Source: Actinoplanes octamycinicus
Lineage (GTDB): Bacteria > Actinomycetota > Actinomycetes > Mycobacteriales > Micromonosporaceae
Assembly (NCBI RefSeq): GCF_014205225.1
Contig: NZ_JACHNB010000001.1
Location: 7,049,501-7,113,500 of the forward strand
Direction of reading: 5' to 3'
Length of the DNA: 64,000 nucleotides
The notes beneath the pieces were generated by a model that saw only the letters and a program-made list of their open reading frames with translations, ran no database searches and had not been told where the DNA came from. Made by a program: the position numbers and the translations under genes. Positions 44,825 to 54,879 of this stretch are shown here, one piece after another (the first letter of the stretch is position 1; every line of letters begins with the position of its first letter).

Positions 44825-46414
44825 ATGAGAGCTCCACGTGCCACTTCGACCCTGCGCCGCCTTCTGTCCACGGCCGCCGTCTGCGTGGTGGCCGCCGGGC
44901 CGGCCGCCTTCATCCCGGCGGCGGCCGCTGCCTCCGTCGCGCCGGGCAGCTTCACCGGTTCCGGCTTCGACGCCTGCAGCGCCCCGTCGAACGCCGCGAT
45001 GGACGCCTGGCTCGCCTCGCCCTACCGGGCCGTCGGCATCTACTTCGGCGGCAACAACCGCGGTTGTACCCAGCCCAACCTCACCGCCGACTGGGTCACC
45101 CGGCAACAGGCCAACGGGTGGCATCTGCTGCCGCTCTACGTCGGTCCACAGGCATCCTGCACCACCTCCACCAAGCCGAACCGGATCGACAACACGCAGG
45201 CCGCCGCGCAGGGCCGGGCCACCGCCGACGACGCGGTCACCCAGGCGACGGCGCTGGGCCTGGAGCCGCAGAGCATGCTGATCTACGACATGGAGGCCTA
45301 TCGCACCGACGACGCCGCGTGTCGGAACGGCGTCCTCGCGTTCATCAGCGCCTGGACCGCCCGGCTGCACGACCGCGGCTACCTGTCCGGTTTCTACAGC
45401 AGCATGGGCTCCGGTGTGGCCGACCAGGTCGCGAACTACAACACCACCGGCTACGCGCGCCCCGACTACCTGGACTTCGCCCGGTGGGACGGCGTGGCAA
45501 CCGTCTCCGACCCGGCGATCCCGGCCACCTACTGGTCGCCGCAGCGGCGGATCAAGCAGTACCGGGGCGACCACACCGAGTCGTACGGCGGCGTCACCAT
45601 CAACATCGACAACGATTACGTCGACGTCGCTCCCCTGCCCTCCGCTCAGTTCGCCGACTTCACCGGCAACGGCTGGTCCGACGTGATCGCCCGGCTCACC
45701 GGCAACGGCAGTCTGGTGCTCTACCCGGGCAACGGCTCCTACGTCGACACCGGGGCGGCTGTCATCGTCGGCACCGGCGGATGGAACGCGATGAACGCGC
45801 TCCTGCGCGTCGGTGACCTCAACGGCGACGGCCACGAGGACCTCGTCGCCCGGCAGGCCTCCGACGGCGTCCTGTGGTTCTACCCCGGCACCGGCTCCGG
45901 GTTCGGCGCCCGCAAACAGATCGGCACCGGTTGGAACAGCATGCGGGAGCTCACCGCGATCGGCGACTTCGACCGCGACGGCCATCCTGACCTGCTGGCC
46001 GCGCAGACCAGCAACAACGCCCTGTACGTCTACCCGGGCCGTGCGGACGCGACCCTGGGCCCGCGGGTGCAGGTCGGCACCGGCGGCTGGGACACCATGA
46101 GCGAGCTCGCCGGCGTGGGTGACTTCGACCGCGACGGCTACCCCGACATGATCGCCCGGCTGACCTCCACCGGCGCCCTCTGCTTCTACCCCGGGCGTTC
46201 CGGTGGCTTCGGCGCCCGCCGCCAGATCGGTACGGGCTGGAACAGCATGCGCGACCTGGTGGGCGTCGGCGACTTCAACCGTGACGGCAGCCTCGACCTG
46301 GCCGCCGTGAACGTCTCCAGCAACATCCTCTACGTGTACCCGGGCGACGGCACCATGTTGCTTCCCCGCGTCCAGGTGGCCACCGGCTTCTCCGGGCGTA
46401 CGCCGTTGCTGTGA
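44825..46414 (+). CDS. secreted DUF1906 glycoside-hydrolase-like protein with FG-GAP/VCBS repeats
   Basis: 529 aa. A signal peptide (TLRRLLSTAAVCVVAAGPAA) leads to residues 45-275, a DUF1906 TIM-barrel-like domain related to GH25: GFDACSAPSNAAMDAWLASP, YRAVGIYFGGNNRGC, MLIYDMEAYRTDD with the catalytic-type Asp/Glu, and YLSGFYSSMGSG. Residues 280-529 hold about five FG-GAP/VCBS beta-propeller repeats (VGDLNGDGHEDLVARQASDG, IGDFDRDGHPDLLAAQTSNN) with DxDxDG calcium loops. Probably an extracellular cell-wall-acting or carbohydrate-binding protein. Confidence 0.87.
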   Translation: MRAPRATSTLRRLLSTAAVCVVAAGPAAFIPAAAAASVAPGSFTGSGFDACSAPSNAAMDAWLASPYRAVGIYFGGNNRGCTQPNLTADWVTRQQANGWHLLPLYVGPQASCTTSTKPNRIDNTQAAAQGRATADDAVTQATALGLEPQSMLIYDMEAYRTDDAACRNGVLAFISAWTARLHDRGYLSGFYSSMGSGVADQVANYNTTGYARPDYLDFARWDGVATVSDPAIPATYWSPQRRIKQYRGDHTESYGGVTINIDNDYVDVAPLPSAQFADFTGNGWSDVIARLTGNGSLVLYPGNGSYVDTGAAVIVGTGGWNAMNALLRVGDLNGDGHEDLVARQASDGVLWFYPGTGSGFGARKQIGTGWNSMRELTAIGDFDRDGHPDLLAAQTSNNALYVYPGRADATLGPRVQVGTGGWDTMSELAGVGDFDRDGYPDMIARLTSTGALCFYPGRSGGFGARRQIGTGWNSMRDLVGVGDFNRDGSLDLAAVNVSSNILYVYPGDGTMLLPRVQVATGFSGRTPLL

Positions 46415-46527
46415 AGCGGCATCACCTGATCGGTACGGGCTGGGGCCTGCAGGACTTGCGCAGGCCCTTCTGCCCTACGGTCGCCGCGCTGCCCGGCGAT
46501 AGCGTAAAAGGCGCGGGAGGTGATTTC

Positions 46528-46761
46528 ATGAGCACCTGTTACCTCTGCCATGGCAGCGGGCGCGATCGGACAGCCGGAAATACGGGATGGTGCCTGAAGT
46601 GCGGCACGAACACGACCTGCCATCATCGCTATGCCAAGGCCTGCATGAGGTGTTATGGAACCGGAAAGATAAACGAGGTGCGGGAGGTGCAGCCACAGCC
46701 GAGAGGCATTCTCCGGAAACTGTTCAAAGGCGCGCCGAAGCCACGACAGCGTTCCCGATGA
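46528..46761 (+). CDS. small zinc-finger protein of DnaJ-central-domain type
   Basis: 77 aa from ATG 46528 with GGGAGG 8 nt upstream. Motifs CYLCHGSGRDR, CLKCGTNTTC and CMRCYGTGK follow the CxxCxGxG pattern of DnaJ-type zinc modules; the tail is basic (LRKLFKGAPKPRQRSR). Likely a zinc-binding scaffold, possibly for nucleic acid or an unfolded protein. No J-domain. It is convergent with the third STAS-ATPase gene. Confidence 0.7.
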   Translation: MSTCYLCHGSGRDRTAGNTGWCLKCGTNTTCHHRYAKACMRCYGTGKINEVREVQPQPRGILRKLFKGAPKPRQRSR

Positions 46762-46784
46762 CAGCGCGCTTCAACGGAGCGTCA

Positions 46785-47525
46785 TCACTCGGGTGCGCGC
46801 ATCAATGCCCATACGATCTTGCCATCTGGGATTCGAGTCACTCCACAGCGGGTGCTGGCTGCCGCGACGATCCACAGGCCACGACCGGATCCGGCGGGGG
46901 CGATCGAATCGCCGGGAGGCGGTTGACTGGTGATGGCCGGGATGGTCTTACTTCTGTCACGGACTGCGACCCGCAGATAGCGGCCGGAGTAATTCGCCAT
47001 GACGACGAAGTGAGTGGCGGCGTGCACAATGGCGTTCGCCGCCAATTCGGAAGCCACCAGCAGCGCCATGTAATGCAGGCTCGTCAGTCGCCAAGCCAGG
47101 CATGCCTCGCCGACCAGTGAGCGAGCCCGTGCCCCGCTGGCCGGCTCGGGCGGCAACTCTTGCCGAACCCAGCGGGGGACGTAGGCACGCAACGCCAGCA
47201 AGGCATCTGACGGTTTCTCGTACAAGGCCACGAAGGACCGGAACGGCTCGAGTCCGGCCCGAACCTGCTGGTTGGCTCCGCAGAACAACACCGGGACGCC
47301 CCACCGGTCCTGCGCCTTGAACGCCGCCGTCGCGAAGGTGCTCAGCAGCGGCCGGTCAGCATGGTCCAGCGCAGAAAGATCGACAATTACCGCGACCGGA
47401 CACTCGGCGACCGCCTTGCCGATGCAGTTGCGGCAGATCACCATGGTGTCTTTTGTCAGCTCACCGGACAGGTAGACGGCGGTGACCCCGGTGGTCTCCG
47501 ATCGTTCGGTGACCGTCTTCAACAT
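46785..47525 (-). CDS. STAS domain fused to an RsbW-type ATPase domain (paralogue 3)
   Basis: 246 aa from ATG 47525. Nearly co-linear with the protein at 30504: STAS part (VTAVYLSGELTKDTMVICRN, VAVIVDLSALDHADRPLLST) without a DS[ST]G phospho-site, a linker VPRWVRQELPPEP, then an ATPase part with LVASELAANAIVHAATHF, VAVRDRS and GSGRGLWIVAA. The G1 box is degenerate (DRSKT against DxGxG). It may bind sigma or anti-sigma partners without turnover. Third copy in the window. Confidence 0.85.
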   Translation of the reverse strand: MLKTVTERSETTGVTAVYLSGELTKDTMVICRNCIGKAVAECPVAVIVDLSALDHADRPLLSTFATAAFKAQDRWGVPVLFCGANQQVRAGLEPFRSFVALYEKPSDALLALRAYVPRWVRQELPPEPASGARARSLVGEACLAWRLTSLHYMALLVASELAANAIVHAATHFVVMANYSGRYLRVAVRDRSKTIPAITSQPPPGDSIAPAGSGRGLWIVAAASTRCGVTRIPDGKIVWALMRAPE

Positions 47526-47895
47526 CAGCGCACTCCCTCATGGCAACGGCGATCATGGCTGCCAGTGGCCCGGCGCACCATGACGTCTCGGCTCGCCGGT
47601 CGAGCAGGGCCCCGCGCTGCTGGAGGCACCCCGCCCAGGAAACGCTTGACGTTTCGAGATCGCAATCCCCTGTTCGCGGAGGGGAGGGCGGACCGCCCGC
47701 GCAGCAGACTGCCCGGAACAAGCGAGACCATCGGCCCTACCCCGAGGGCCGCGAATCGGGGCACGCTGGTAGCCGACAAGACCGAGGGCGGTACTGGCGG
47801 CACCGATGCCAGACCGCACCCTGGGGCCGACGAATGATCGCGCCCGCACTGGAGGTCCCGGACGGAAACCGTCCGGGACCTCCGGCCATCCGTGG
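47526..47895. other. 370-bp gap with operon terminator
   Basis: No supported gene; open frames are shadows. The right end has the strong hairpin at 47851-47883. Confidence 0.55.
47851..47883 (-). terminator. perfect 15-bp hairpin ending the ATPase-CBS-USP-SHOCT operon
   Basis: GGAGGTCCCGGACGG pairs perfectly with CCGTCCGGGACCTCC around AAA. It starts 12 bp after the SHOCT stop on the minus strand. No U-tract. Confidence 0.85.
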
Positions 47896-48201
47896 TCATG
47901 CCGCCGGATCTGATCCGTGGTGGTGCCGGGACCCGCGCTCGTCACCAGCGGCCAGCTCCGCCATCGCGGCCCGGTACCGCGCCTTGCTGATCCGCCCGGT
48001 CCGCAACCGGTCGAACAGGACCCGCTCCCGGTCCGGCTCGGCAGGCTTCGGCGGCAGTCCCCACACCGGCCCCAGACACGGGTCGACGCGGCGCCCGCTC
48101 GCCGGCACCCGGTCACGGCGCAGCAACACCATCGCCCGGGCTGCCGCCCGCCCGGTCAGCAGCAGCCCGAAGAACAGCGGGAGCGGATCCACGACACTCA
48201 C
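47896..48201 (-). CDS. SHOCT-domain small membrane protein
   Basis: 101 aa from GTG 48201, which overlaps the USP stop (GTGA). Short hydrophobic start (PLPLFFGLLLTGRAAARAMV), then a basic linker and a C-terminal SHOCT module (ERVLFDRLRTGRISKARYRA, AMAELAAGDE). Last gene of the P-type ATPase operon, before a strong terminator. Family members are thought to assist oligomerisation; precise role unknown. Confidence 0.72.
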   Translation of the reverse strand: MSVVDPLPLFFGLLLTGRAAARAMVLLRRDRVPASGRRVDPCLGPVWGLPPKPAEPDRERVLFDRLRTGRISKARYRAAMAELAAGDERGSRHHHGSDPAA

Positions 48202-49043
48202 CCGACCACGAAGACCGGGCAGAGCGCCCGCTGCGGAAGAACGCGGGCCGCCGAGTCGAGGGCGGTGCGGGCGAACAGGTCGCGCGGGACCCGGCCGACC
48301 ACCACCGCCGCGGCCCGGCCGGACTCCTCGACCAGGGCGGCCAGCGGGTCACCCGCCAGGATCCGGTGACGCACCGCGACCCCCTGACGGGTCTCCAACC
48401 GCCGGGCCAGATCCATCCGCTCCCCGACGATGTGCAGCGCGACGACTTGGCAGCCGCGGGCGCGCGCTTCCGCGTACGCGAAATCCATCGCCACCGAAGC
48501 CGGCGGCGAACCGTCCACCGCGACCACCAGCGGTCTGGTCCCGAACCCGGGTCCGACCGGCCAGCCGGGCATCCGCACCACCAGCACCGGCCCCCGGTGG
48601 CCACGGACCACCCGGTCGGCGACGCTGCGGCCGAGCGCGGTGATCGTGGTGCCGTGCCGATGCCCGACCACCAGCAGGTCCGCGTCGGCGCCCTCGGCCA
48701 GCAGCAGCCGGGCGGGGTGTGCTCCGACGGCGAACCGGCTGGTCACCGGAACCTCCGGGTAATTGGCTCGCACCCGTTCGGCGAGCCGTCGCAGCACCGT
48801 CTCACCGGCGTCGTCGTCGGCCGTGCGGCGCACGGTCAGCAGCCGCAGCGCCCAGCCGTGCAGGCCGGCCTCGATGGCCGCGTGGTCGGCCGCGACACTG
48901 CTGATCGGGCTGTCGTCCACCCCGGCCAGCACCAGCCCACCGGCCGCGGCCGAGGCCGGGCGGCGGGCGGCCGGAACCGGCTGCGCAGCGCGGTTAATCA
49001 TGTCGTTGAAGCGGTTGCTGCCGCCGAGATCGGTCTCGTTCAT
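48198..49043 (-). CDS. universal stress protein, divergent tandem type
   Basis: 281 aa from ATG 49043. Two UspA-like domains: GLVLAGVDDSPISSVAADHA with DLLVVGHRHGTTITALGRSV, then PLVVAVDGSPPASVAMDFAY with AAVVVGRVPRDLFARTALDS. The second domain lacks the full G-x2-G-x9-GS loop, so only the first may bind ATP. It begins about 20 bp after the CBS-BON gene and is coupled to the SHOCT gene. Confidence 0.85.
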   Translation of the reverse strand: MNETDLGGSNRFNDMINRAAQPVPAARRPASAAAGGLVLAGVDDSPISSVAADHAAIEAGLHGWALRLLTVRRTADDDAGETVLRRLAERVRANYPEVPVTSRFAVGAHPARLLLAEGADADLLVVGHRHGTTITALGRSVADRVVRGHRGPVLVVRMPGWPVGPGFGTRPLVVAVDGSPPASVAMDFAYAEARARGCQVVALHIVGERMDLARRLETRQGVAVRHRILAGDPLAALVEESGRAAAVVVGRVPRDLFARTALDSAARVLPQRALCPVFVVG

Positions 49044-49060
49044 GGCGGCCACCTCCACTT

Positions 49061-49714
49061 TCAGGTCAGCACCGCCATGTCCGCCGGGACAGTGCCGTTC
49101 GGCCCCTCGTCGGTCACTCGCACCGCGGCCACCCCGGCCACGGAGCCGGCCAGTAGGGTGGCGACGGTGCGCTGCTCCTCGTTGGGGAAGCCGCCGCCGA
49201 CGGTGACGACACCGGCCGCGACCGTGACCGTCCACCGGCCCCGCTGCCCGGCATAGGCGTCCAGGCGCCGCTGCACGTCCGCGGCCAGCGCGCGGTCGTC
49301 GCGGATCATCGCCTTCAGGATGTCGCGGCGGCTGACCACGCCGACGAGGTCGTCGTCGGCCAGCACCGGCAGGCTGCGCACGTCGTGGTCGAGCATCAGT
49401 TGGGCGGCGTCGGCCACGTCGGCGCCGGGCCTGGTGGTGACCGGGTACTCGGACATCACCTCGACCACGACACCCGGCCGGTACCCCGGGTGCACCATGG
49501 TGTCGCGATGGCGGGCCGGGTCAGTGTGCGGTTCAGCGGGAACCCGGTGCCAGAGCAGATCGCTGTCGCTGACCATGCCGATCAGCCGGCCGTCCGCGTT
49601 CACCACGGGCAGAGCGGTGACAGCGTACGTCGTCATCAGGTCGGCGGCGCTCTCCACCGGCGCGTCGGCCGGAACGACCTGGGCTGGGCTGGTCATGATG
49701 TCGCGGACTCGCAT
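49061..49714 (-). CDS. CBS-pair protein with C-terminal BON domain
   Basis: 217 aa from ATG 49714 (GAGGAGG 7 nt upstream). Two CBS motifs: [20 protein letters not shown] with [20 protein letters not shown], and [20 protein letters not shown] with [20 protein letters not shown]. They are followed by a BON domain of about 70 residues ([36 protein letters not shown]). CBS pairs bind adenosyl nucleotides and report energy state; the mycobacterial relative Hrp1 (Rv2626c) is DosR-controlled. It overlaps the P-type ATPase gene by 22 bp. Confidence 0.92.
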   Translation of the reverse strand: MRVRDIMTSPAQVVPADAPVESAADLMTTYAVTALPVVNADGRLIGMVSDSDLLWHRVPAEPHTDPARHRDTMVHPGYRPGVVVEVMSEYPVTTRPGADVADAAQLMLDHDVRSLPVLADDDLVGVVSRRDILKAMIRDDRALAADVQRRLDAYAGQRGRWTVTVAAGVVTVGGGFPNEEQRTVATLLAGSVAGVAAVRVTDEGPNGTVPADMAVLT

Positions 49715-52380
49715 GATGGTGCCTCCTCGGGAGCGGTTCGGGATCCGCGGCGGCGCAGCCGCGCGCGGTAGAGTTCGTCGACGCCCCACACCAGCAGCGG
49801 GAACGGGGCGAGGAAGGCCAGTTCGGCGCCGCCGAGCGCGGCCGTTCCGAAAACGGCCTGCAGCGGCGGCAGATAGATCAGGGCCGCGGCGAAGACCAGC
49901 TCGAAAGCGATCCCGCCGAGCAGCATCCGGTTGCTGAGCACGCCGATCGAGCGCAGCGACGCGTAGTCGGTTCGCGCGGCGAAGGCGGTGCCGATCTGGC
50001 AGGCCACGATTCCGGCGAAGGTCATCGTGGTAGCCCGGTCGTAGTCCGCGCCGGTCAGCGTGGCGCCGGGCTGCCAGCCGGCCCGCCACAGCGTCCAGAA
50101 GAAACCGGCGACGACCAGGACCGCCGAGGTGACGCCGAGCAACCCCCAGGCCCGCCACAGCAGGCGCCGGTCGATCACTCCGGCCTTCGGCGACCGCGGT
50201 GGCCGGCCCATCAGCCCCGGTTCGGCGCGCTCGCGGCCCAGCGCGAGCGCCGGCAGCGTCTCGGTGCCCAGGTCGATGGCGAGGATCTGCAGCACCGTCA
50301 GCGGCAACGGCACCGCCCCACCGGACAAAGCGAAGATCAAGAACGGCACGACTTCCGGTACGGCGTGCGCGAAGATGTACAGCACGAACTTGCGGACGTT
50401 GTCGAAGACCCGGCGGCCCGCCTCGACAGCCCGCACGATGGTGGCGAAGTTGTCGTCGGTGAGCACCATGGTCGCCGCCTCACGGGCCACGTCGGTGCCG
50501 GAGCGGCCCATCGCCACCCCGATGTCGGCGCGGCGCAGCGCCGGGGCGTCGTTGACCCCGTCCCCGGTCATCGCGACGATGTGCCCGTGCGAGCGCAACG
50601 CCTCGCAGATGCGTAGCTTGCCCTCCGGCGCGGACCGGGCGAAGACGATCTCCCGCCCGTTGCCGAGCAGACGGTCGAGTTCGGCGTCGCCCATCGTGTC
50701 CAGTTCGGCGCCGGTGACCACCTGCTGGTGGCTGTTGCCGATGCCGACCTCGGCCGCGATGGTCGCCGCGGTCGGCCCGTAGTCGCCGGTGATCACATGG
50801 ACCCGGATGCCGGCCCGGTGCGCGTCGGCGACCGCGGCCGGCACCGCCGCGCGTGGCGGGTCGACCATGGCGACCAGTCCGAGCAGGGTCAGCCCGGCCT
50901 CGGCGTCCTCGCGTCCGGCGGCCAGCCGTTCGGCGGTCCCGACCCGTTCGGCGACGGCCAGCACGCGCAGACCGGCCTCGGCGTACCGGTCGATGGCCGC
51001 GGCCGCCTCGGCCCGCACCGCCTCGGTCAGTTCGGTGGTCCGGCCGGCGGCGTCGACGATCCGCGTGCACAGCGGCAGGACGGATTCCGGCGCGCCTTTG
51101 GTGTGCAGCCGGTCGCCGCTCACCGTGGACATGCGCTTGGTCCGCGGATCGAAGGCGTACAGCGCGGTCCGGGCGGCGTCGCGGACCGCCGGATCCACCG
51201 GCACGCCCCGGTCGGCGGCAAGGCGCAGCAGCGCCAGCTCGGTCGGGTCACCCCGGTCGGCCGCGTGCGCGGTGGTGCAGGTCGCGGCCGCTGCCGCCAG
51301 GTCACGCACCGCCACGTCCCGCTCGCCGCCGGGCAGCCACAGCTGGGTGACCCGCATCCGGTTCTCGGTCAGGGTGCCGGTCTTGTCGGTGCAGATCACC
51401 GTGGTCGAGCCGAGCGTCTCCACGGCGGACAACCGTTTCACCACCGCACCGGCGCGGGCCAACTCCCGCACGCCGGCCGCGAGCGCCAGGGTGATCGTCG
51501 GCAGCAGCCCCTCGGGCACGTTCGCGACGATCAGGCCGATGGCGAAACTGATCGCCGCCGCCCAGCCGAGCCCGGCCAGCACGCCGATCGGCAGAAACGC
51601 GACCCCGGCCGCGACCGCGGCGGCCGCGATGATCCACGTGGCCCGGCGGACCTGGCGTTCCAGCGGACTCGCCTCGATCCGGCCGCGCTGCGACAGGGCC
51701 GCGATCCGGCCGATCTCGGTGTGCATGCCGGTGTGGGTGACCACCGCCCGGGCCTGGCCGGCCGTGCACGAGGTGCCGCTGAACACCAGCTCTCGCGCCT
51801 CCAGCAGCGGTCCTGGCACCAGGTCGGGGTCGGCGGCCCGGATGGCGGGCGCCGATTCGCCGTTGAGCGCCGACAGGTCGACCGCCACCGCGCCGTCGAT
51901 CAAGCGGGCGTCGGCGCAGACCCGGTCACCTTCGGTGACCTCGATGACGTCGCCGGGAACCAGTTCCCGCGCCGGGGCTTCGATCAGTTCACCGTCGCGC
52001 AGCACCCGCGCGGACATCGGCAGGAACGCGGCAAGCGCTTCGACCGCACGTTCGGCCTGCTGTTCCTGCACGAACGCGAACCCGGCGTTGAGCAGGATGA
52101 CCGCGACCACCGCCGCGGCCAGCGCGGGGGTGTGCCCGAACCAGGCGAGCACCGCGGCGACCATCAGCAGCACCGCGAGCGGCTGGGTGAACTGGGCGAG
52201 CAGCTGCCGCGGCCAGCGCCGGGTGTGCCGCCGCGACAGTTCGTTGGGGCCGTACACGGTGAGCCGGCGCGCCGCCTCGCGGGAGCGCAGCCCGGCGGGT
52301 CCGGACCGCAGGTGCCGGAACAGTTCGGTCGGCGGCTGTCGCTCGTCGACCTCGGCCGGGGCCGTCGTCGTCTGAGCCAT
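49693..52380 (-). CDS. P-type cation-transporting ATPase (P2 type, CtpF-like)
   Basis: 895 aa from ATG 52380. Complete P-type architecture: N-terminal cation-ATPase domain ([20 protein letters not shown]), actuator loop with NGES (normally TGES), helix 4 motif [20 protein letters not shown], phosphorylation site [14 protein letters not shown], hinge [20 protein letters not shown], and six C-terminal helices. PEGL is typical of Ca/Mn and Na/K-like P2 pumps. M. tuberculosis CtpF, a DosR-regulon member, is of this class. A pair of DevR-like boxes lies about 40-60 bp upstream. First gene of the operon with CBS-BON, USP and SHOCT. Confidence 0.93.
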   Translation of the reverse strand: MAQTTTAPAEVDERQPPTELFRHLRSGPAGLRSREAARRLTVYGPNELSRRHTRRWPRQLLAQFTQPLAVLLMVAAVLAWFGHTPALAAAVVAVILLNAGFAFVQEQQAERAVEALAAFLPMSARVLRDGELIEAPARELVPGDVIEVTEGDRVCADARLIDGAVAVDLSALNGESAPAIRAADPDLVPGPLLEARELVFSGTSCTAGQARAVVTHTGMHTEIGRIAALSQRGRIEASPLERQVRRATWIIAAAAVAAGVAFLPIGVLAGLGWAAAISFAIGLIVANVPEGLLPTITLALAAGVRELARAGAVVKRLSAVETLGSTTVICTDKTGTLTENRMRVTQLWLPGGERDVAVRDLAAAAATCTTAHAADRGDPTELALLRLAADRGVPVDPAVRDAARTALYAFDPRTKRMSTVSGDRLHTKGAPESVLPLCTRIVDAAGRTTELTEAVRAEAAAAIDRYAEAGLRVLAVAERVGTAERLAAGREDAEAGLTLLGLVAMVDPPRAAVPAAVADAHRAGIRVHVITGDYGPTAATIAAEVGIGNSHQQVVTGAELDTMGDAELDRLLGNGREIVFARSAPEGKLRICEALRSHGHIVAMTGDGVNDAPALRRADIGVAMGRSGTDVAREAATMVLTDDNFATIVRAVEAGRRVFDNVRKFVLYIFAHAVPEVVPFLIFALSGGAVPLPLTVLQILAIDLGTETLPALALGRERAEPGLMGRPPRSPKAGVIDRRLLWRAWGLLGVTSAVLVVAGFFWTLWRAGWQPGATLTGADYDRATTMTFAGIVACQIGTAFAARTDYASLRSIGVLSNRMLLGGIAFELVFAAALIYLPPLQAVFGTAALGGAELAFLAPFPLLVWGVDELYRARLRRRGSRTAPEEAPSCESATS

Positions 52381-52416
52381 ACCTCCAGCGTCGGCCCGGG
52401 CGGCCGGCCGAGGGCA

Positions 52417-52430
52417 GGGTCCGATGTCCC
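52417..52430 (-). promoter_or_regulatory. DevR/OsdR-like box upstream of P-type ATPase gene
   Basis: GGGTC-CGAT-GTCCC, arms matching at four of five pairs, about 37-50 bp upstream of the ATPase ATG. A weaker second copy (GGGAC-GCAG-AGCAC) starts at 52439, 22 bp away. Confidence 0.55.
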
Positions 52431-52499
52431 GGTTGCCCGGGACGCAGAGCACATCGGCCGGCGTCGGACGCCGGCCGATGTCTCCTCAGGGCGGTGAGA

Positions 52500-52892
52500 T
52501 CACTTCGCGGTGATCCCGATCTTCCGGCCGGCCGGTTCCGGTCCGACCAGCGGCACGGTGATCTCCAGGATGCCCTTCTCGTAGGTCGCGGTGATCCCGT
52601 CCTCGTCGGCGTTCGGCGGCAGCCGCAACGCGCGGTGCAGCATGCCGTACCGGAACTCCGAGCGGCCCGTGCCGACCTTCTCCTCGTGCCGTTCCGCATT
52701 CACGGTCAGCACGCCGTGCAACGCGGTGATCTGCACATCTTTCTCCGGGTCCAGCCCGGGCAGCTCGGCGCGCAGCACGTACTCCTTGTCAGTGATCCGG
52801 TCCTCGACGCGGATCGCCGGCAGCGGACGCGGGAAGTCGACCTCCAGCCAGTCGGTCATGTCACCGAACAGCCGGGGCAGCAACGACGCCAT
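52500..52892 (-). CDS. Hsp20 / alpha-crystallin small heat-shock protein
   Basis: 130 aa from ATG 52892 (AAGGAGG 6 nt upstream). The alpha-crystallin domain covers residues 25-115: IRVEDRITDKEYVLRAELPG, VQITALHGVLTVNAERHEEK and the terminal signature ATYEKGILEITVP. The I-x-I/V-like end (KIGITAK) could mediate oligomer assembly. An ATP-independent holdase that binds unfolding proteins. Same family as mycobacterial Acr/HspX, the hallmark DosR protein. Divergent from a USP gene, with two DevR-like boxes between. Confidence 0.95.
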   Translation of the reverse strand: MASLLPRLFGDMTDWLEVDFPRPLPAIRVEDRITDKEYVLRAELPGLDPEKDVQITALHGVLTVNAERHEEKVGTGRSEFRYGMLHRALRLPPNADEDGITATYEKGILEITVPLVGPEPAGRKIGITAK

Positions 52893-52953
52893 TCCTCTAC
52901 CTCCTTTCCGGCTCGTCCACTTCCATCGCAGCGCGCGCACCCGCGATCGGGCA

Positions 52954-52989
52954 GGGCCGCCCGGCCACGGTCCGCGGGACCTCGTGCCC
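52954..52989. promoter_or_regulatory. paired DevR/OsdR-like boxes between Hsp20 and USP genes
   Basis: Box A (52954-52967) GGGCC-GCCC-GGCCA and box B (52976-52989) GGGAC-CTCG-TGCCC, centres 22 bp apart. They lie 62-100 bp upstream of the Hsp20 start and 57-92 bp upstream of the USP start. Confidence 0.5.
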
Positions 52990-53045
52990 TGCCCAGGGCG
53001 GGGCGGACGCACGACGATCGATGCAGGACAGTGGAGGGAGAGGCC

Positions 53046-53855
53046 ATGCGGACCCCGGCCATCGTCGTCGGTACCGACGGCACCGATGCCGGCTCGGCCG
53101 CCGTCCGGTGGGCCGCGCACGAGGCCGAGCGCCGCAACGTGCCACTGCGCATCATCCACGTGCTGGACTGGGACTGGGCCGTGTCACGCTACGACGTCGG
53201 CGGCCAGAGCTTCCAGCTGGCCCGCCAATCCGCCCGGATCGTCGCCGAGGACGCCATCCGGACCGCCCTCGACACCGCCCCCGGCATCGAGCTGCAAGCG
53301 CAGATCGCGGTCGGCCGCCCAGCCGGTCAGCTGCTCAACGCAGCCGTGGACGCCTCCCGGATGGTGGTCGGCAACCGCGGCCGGAGCGGGATCACCGGCC
53401 TACTGCTCGGCTCGGTGAGCCGGCGGGTCGCCGCCCGCGCCCACTGCCCGGTCGTCGTGGTGCGCGGCCGCGCCGATCCCGGCACCGGCCCGGTCGCGGC
53501 CGGTGTGGACGACGCCGCTCGCGCCGAGGACGTGCTGGAAGCGGCCTTCGCCGCCGCCGACCGGTACGACACCGACCTCGTGGTGGTCCGCTCCTACGGC
53601 CCCGACCAGGAGACCGTGGAACGCCACCGGCTGACCGAGCTGCTCGCCCCGTGGCGGTCGAAGTATCCGAACGTCGCGGTGGAGATGATCCTCTCCACCG
53701 ACAGCACCGCCGCGACCCTCACCGAGATCTCGCACGGCACCCGGCTGGTCGTCGCCGGCTGCCGCGAGCACGCCATGGCGGCCGGTGCGCTGCGCGGCAC
53801 GACCACGTCCCAGCTGCTGCACCACGCCGACTGCCCGGTGCTGATCGTCCACTGA
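53046..53855 (+). CDS. tandem universal stress protein
   Basis: 269 aa from ATG 53046. Domain 1: AIVVGTDGTDAGSAAVRWAA with GNRGRSGITGLLLGSVSRRV (ATP loop intact). Domain 2: VAAGVDDAARAEDVLEAAFA, with a shortened loop GCREHAMAAGALRGTTTSQL and HHADCPVLIVH; the glycine pattern in domain 2 is degraded. Divergent from Hsp20 with shared boxes; convergent with the alcohol dehydrogenase only 4 bp away. Confidence 0.92.
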   Translation: MRTPAIVVGTDGTDAGSAAVRWAAHEAERRNVPLRIIHVLDWDWAVSRYDVGGQSFQLARQSARIVAEDAIRTALDTAPGIELQAQIAVGRPAGQLLNAAVDASRMVVGNRGRSGITGLLLGSVSRRVAARAHCPVVVVRGRADPGTGPVAAGVDDAARAEDVLEAAFAAADRYDTDLVVVRSYGPDQETVERHRLTELLAPWRSKYPNVAVEMILSTDSTAATLTEISHGTRLVVAGCREHAMAAGALRGTTTSQLLHHADCPVLIVH

Positions 53856-53859
53856 CCGG

Positions 53860-54858
53860 CTACGGCAACAGCACGGCCGCGCCACTGACCCGGTCAGCGG
53901 CGAGGTCGGTCAGCGCCTGCGCCGCCCGGGCCATCGGGTACGGCGTGACCCGTACCCGCAGACGGTGCCGGCTCGCGAAAGCCAGCAGCTCACGCCCGTC
54001 GTCCCGGGTGTTGGCGGTGACGCTGCGCAGGGTGCGTTCCTGGAACAGCTCGTCCTGGTAGTCCAACGACGGGATCTTGCTGAGGTAGATGCCGGCCACG
54101 GCCAGCGTCCCGCCGCGATCCAGCGCACGCAACGCGACCGGGACCAGGTCGCCGACCGGCGCGAACAGGATCGCGGCGTCAAGTGGTTCGGGCGGCTCGG
54201 CGTACGCCGGCGCCACCGAACTCACGCCGAGCTCACCCGCCAGCTCCCGGGCCACCGCCGAGCGGGTCAGCACGTGCACGGTGGCCCCTTCGGCGAGGGC
54301 CACCTGCGCGGCCAGGTGCGCGGACGCACCGAAGCCGTAGATGCCCAGGCGGCCGCCGGGCGGTAGATCGGCTCGGCGCAACGCGCGATAACCGATGATG
54401 CCGGCGCACAGCAGCGGCGCCAGTTCGGCGTCGGAATACCCGTCCGGCAGCCGGTAGACGAAGGCGGCCGGCACCACCGTGTATCCGGCGTACCCGCCGT
54501 CGGCGTCCCAGCCGGTGTACCGGGAATCCGGGCACAGGTTCTCGGCACCGCACCGGCAGTAACGACACTCGCCGCAGGTGTGGCGCAGCCAGGCCGCGCC
54601 GACCCGGTCCCCGGACCGGAACCCGGTGACGCCGTCACCGATCTCCAGCACATGGCCGACGATCTCGTGGCCGGGCACCACCCCGGGCCGGTGCGCCGGA
54701 AGCTCGCCGACCGTGACGTGCAGGTCGGTCCGGCACACGCCGCAAGCGTCCACCGCCAGCAACAACTCTCCCGGACCGGGGCGGGGCACCAGCATGGTGG
54801 CCCACCGCAGCGACCGTCGAATGTCCGGCCCGGGAGCGACAACCTGCCATCCGTACAC
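53860..54858 (-). CDS. zinc-binding alcohol dehydrogenase (AdhA type)
   Basis: 332-aa medium-chain dehydrogenase. Catalytic zinc site [20 protein letters not shown] and [20 protein letters not shown]; structural zinc [20 protein letters not shown]; Rossmann region [20 protein letters not shown] with GFGASAH instead of GxGxxG, as in the AdhA group (M. tuberculosis Rv1862 type). Reduces aldehydes or oxidises alcohols, perhaps for redox balance under low oxygen. About 20 bp downstream of the DUF1876 gene on the same strand. Confidence 0.9.
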   Translation of the reverse strand: MYGWQVVAPGPDIRRSLRWATMLVPRPGPGELLLAVDACGVCRTDLHVTVGELPAHRPGVVPGHEIVGHVLEIGDGVTGFRSGDRVGAAWLRHTCGECRYCRCGAENLCPDSRYTGWDADGGYAGYTVVPAAFVYRLPDGYSDAELAPLLCAGIIGYRALRRADLPPGGRLGIYGFGASAHLAAQVALAEGATVHVLTRSAVARELAGELGVSSVAPAYAEPPEPLDAAILFAPVGDLVPVALRALDRGGTLAVAGIYLSKIPSLDYQDELFQERTLRSVTANTRDDGRELLAFASRHRLRVRVTPYPMARAAQALTDLAADRVSGAAVLLP

Positions 54859-54879
54859 CGATGCCCTCCCTCGCCCGCG

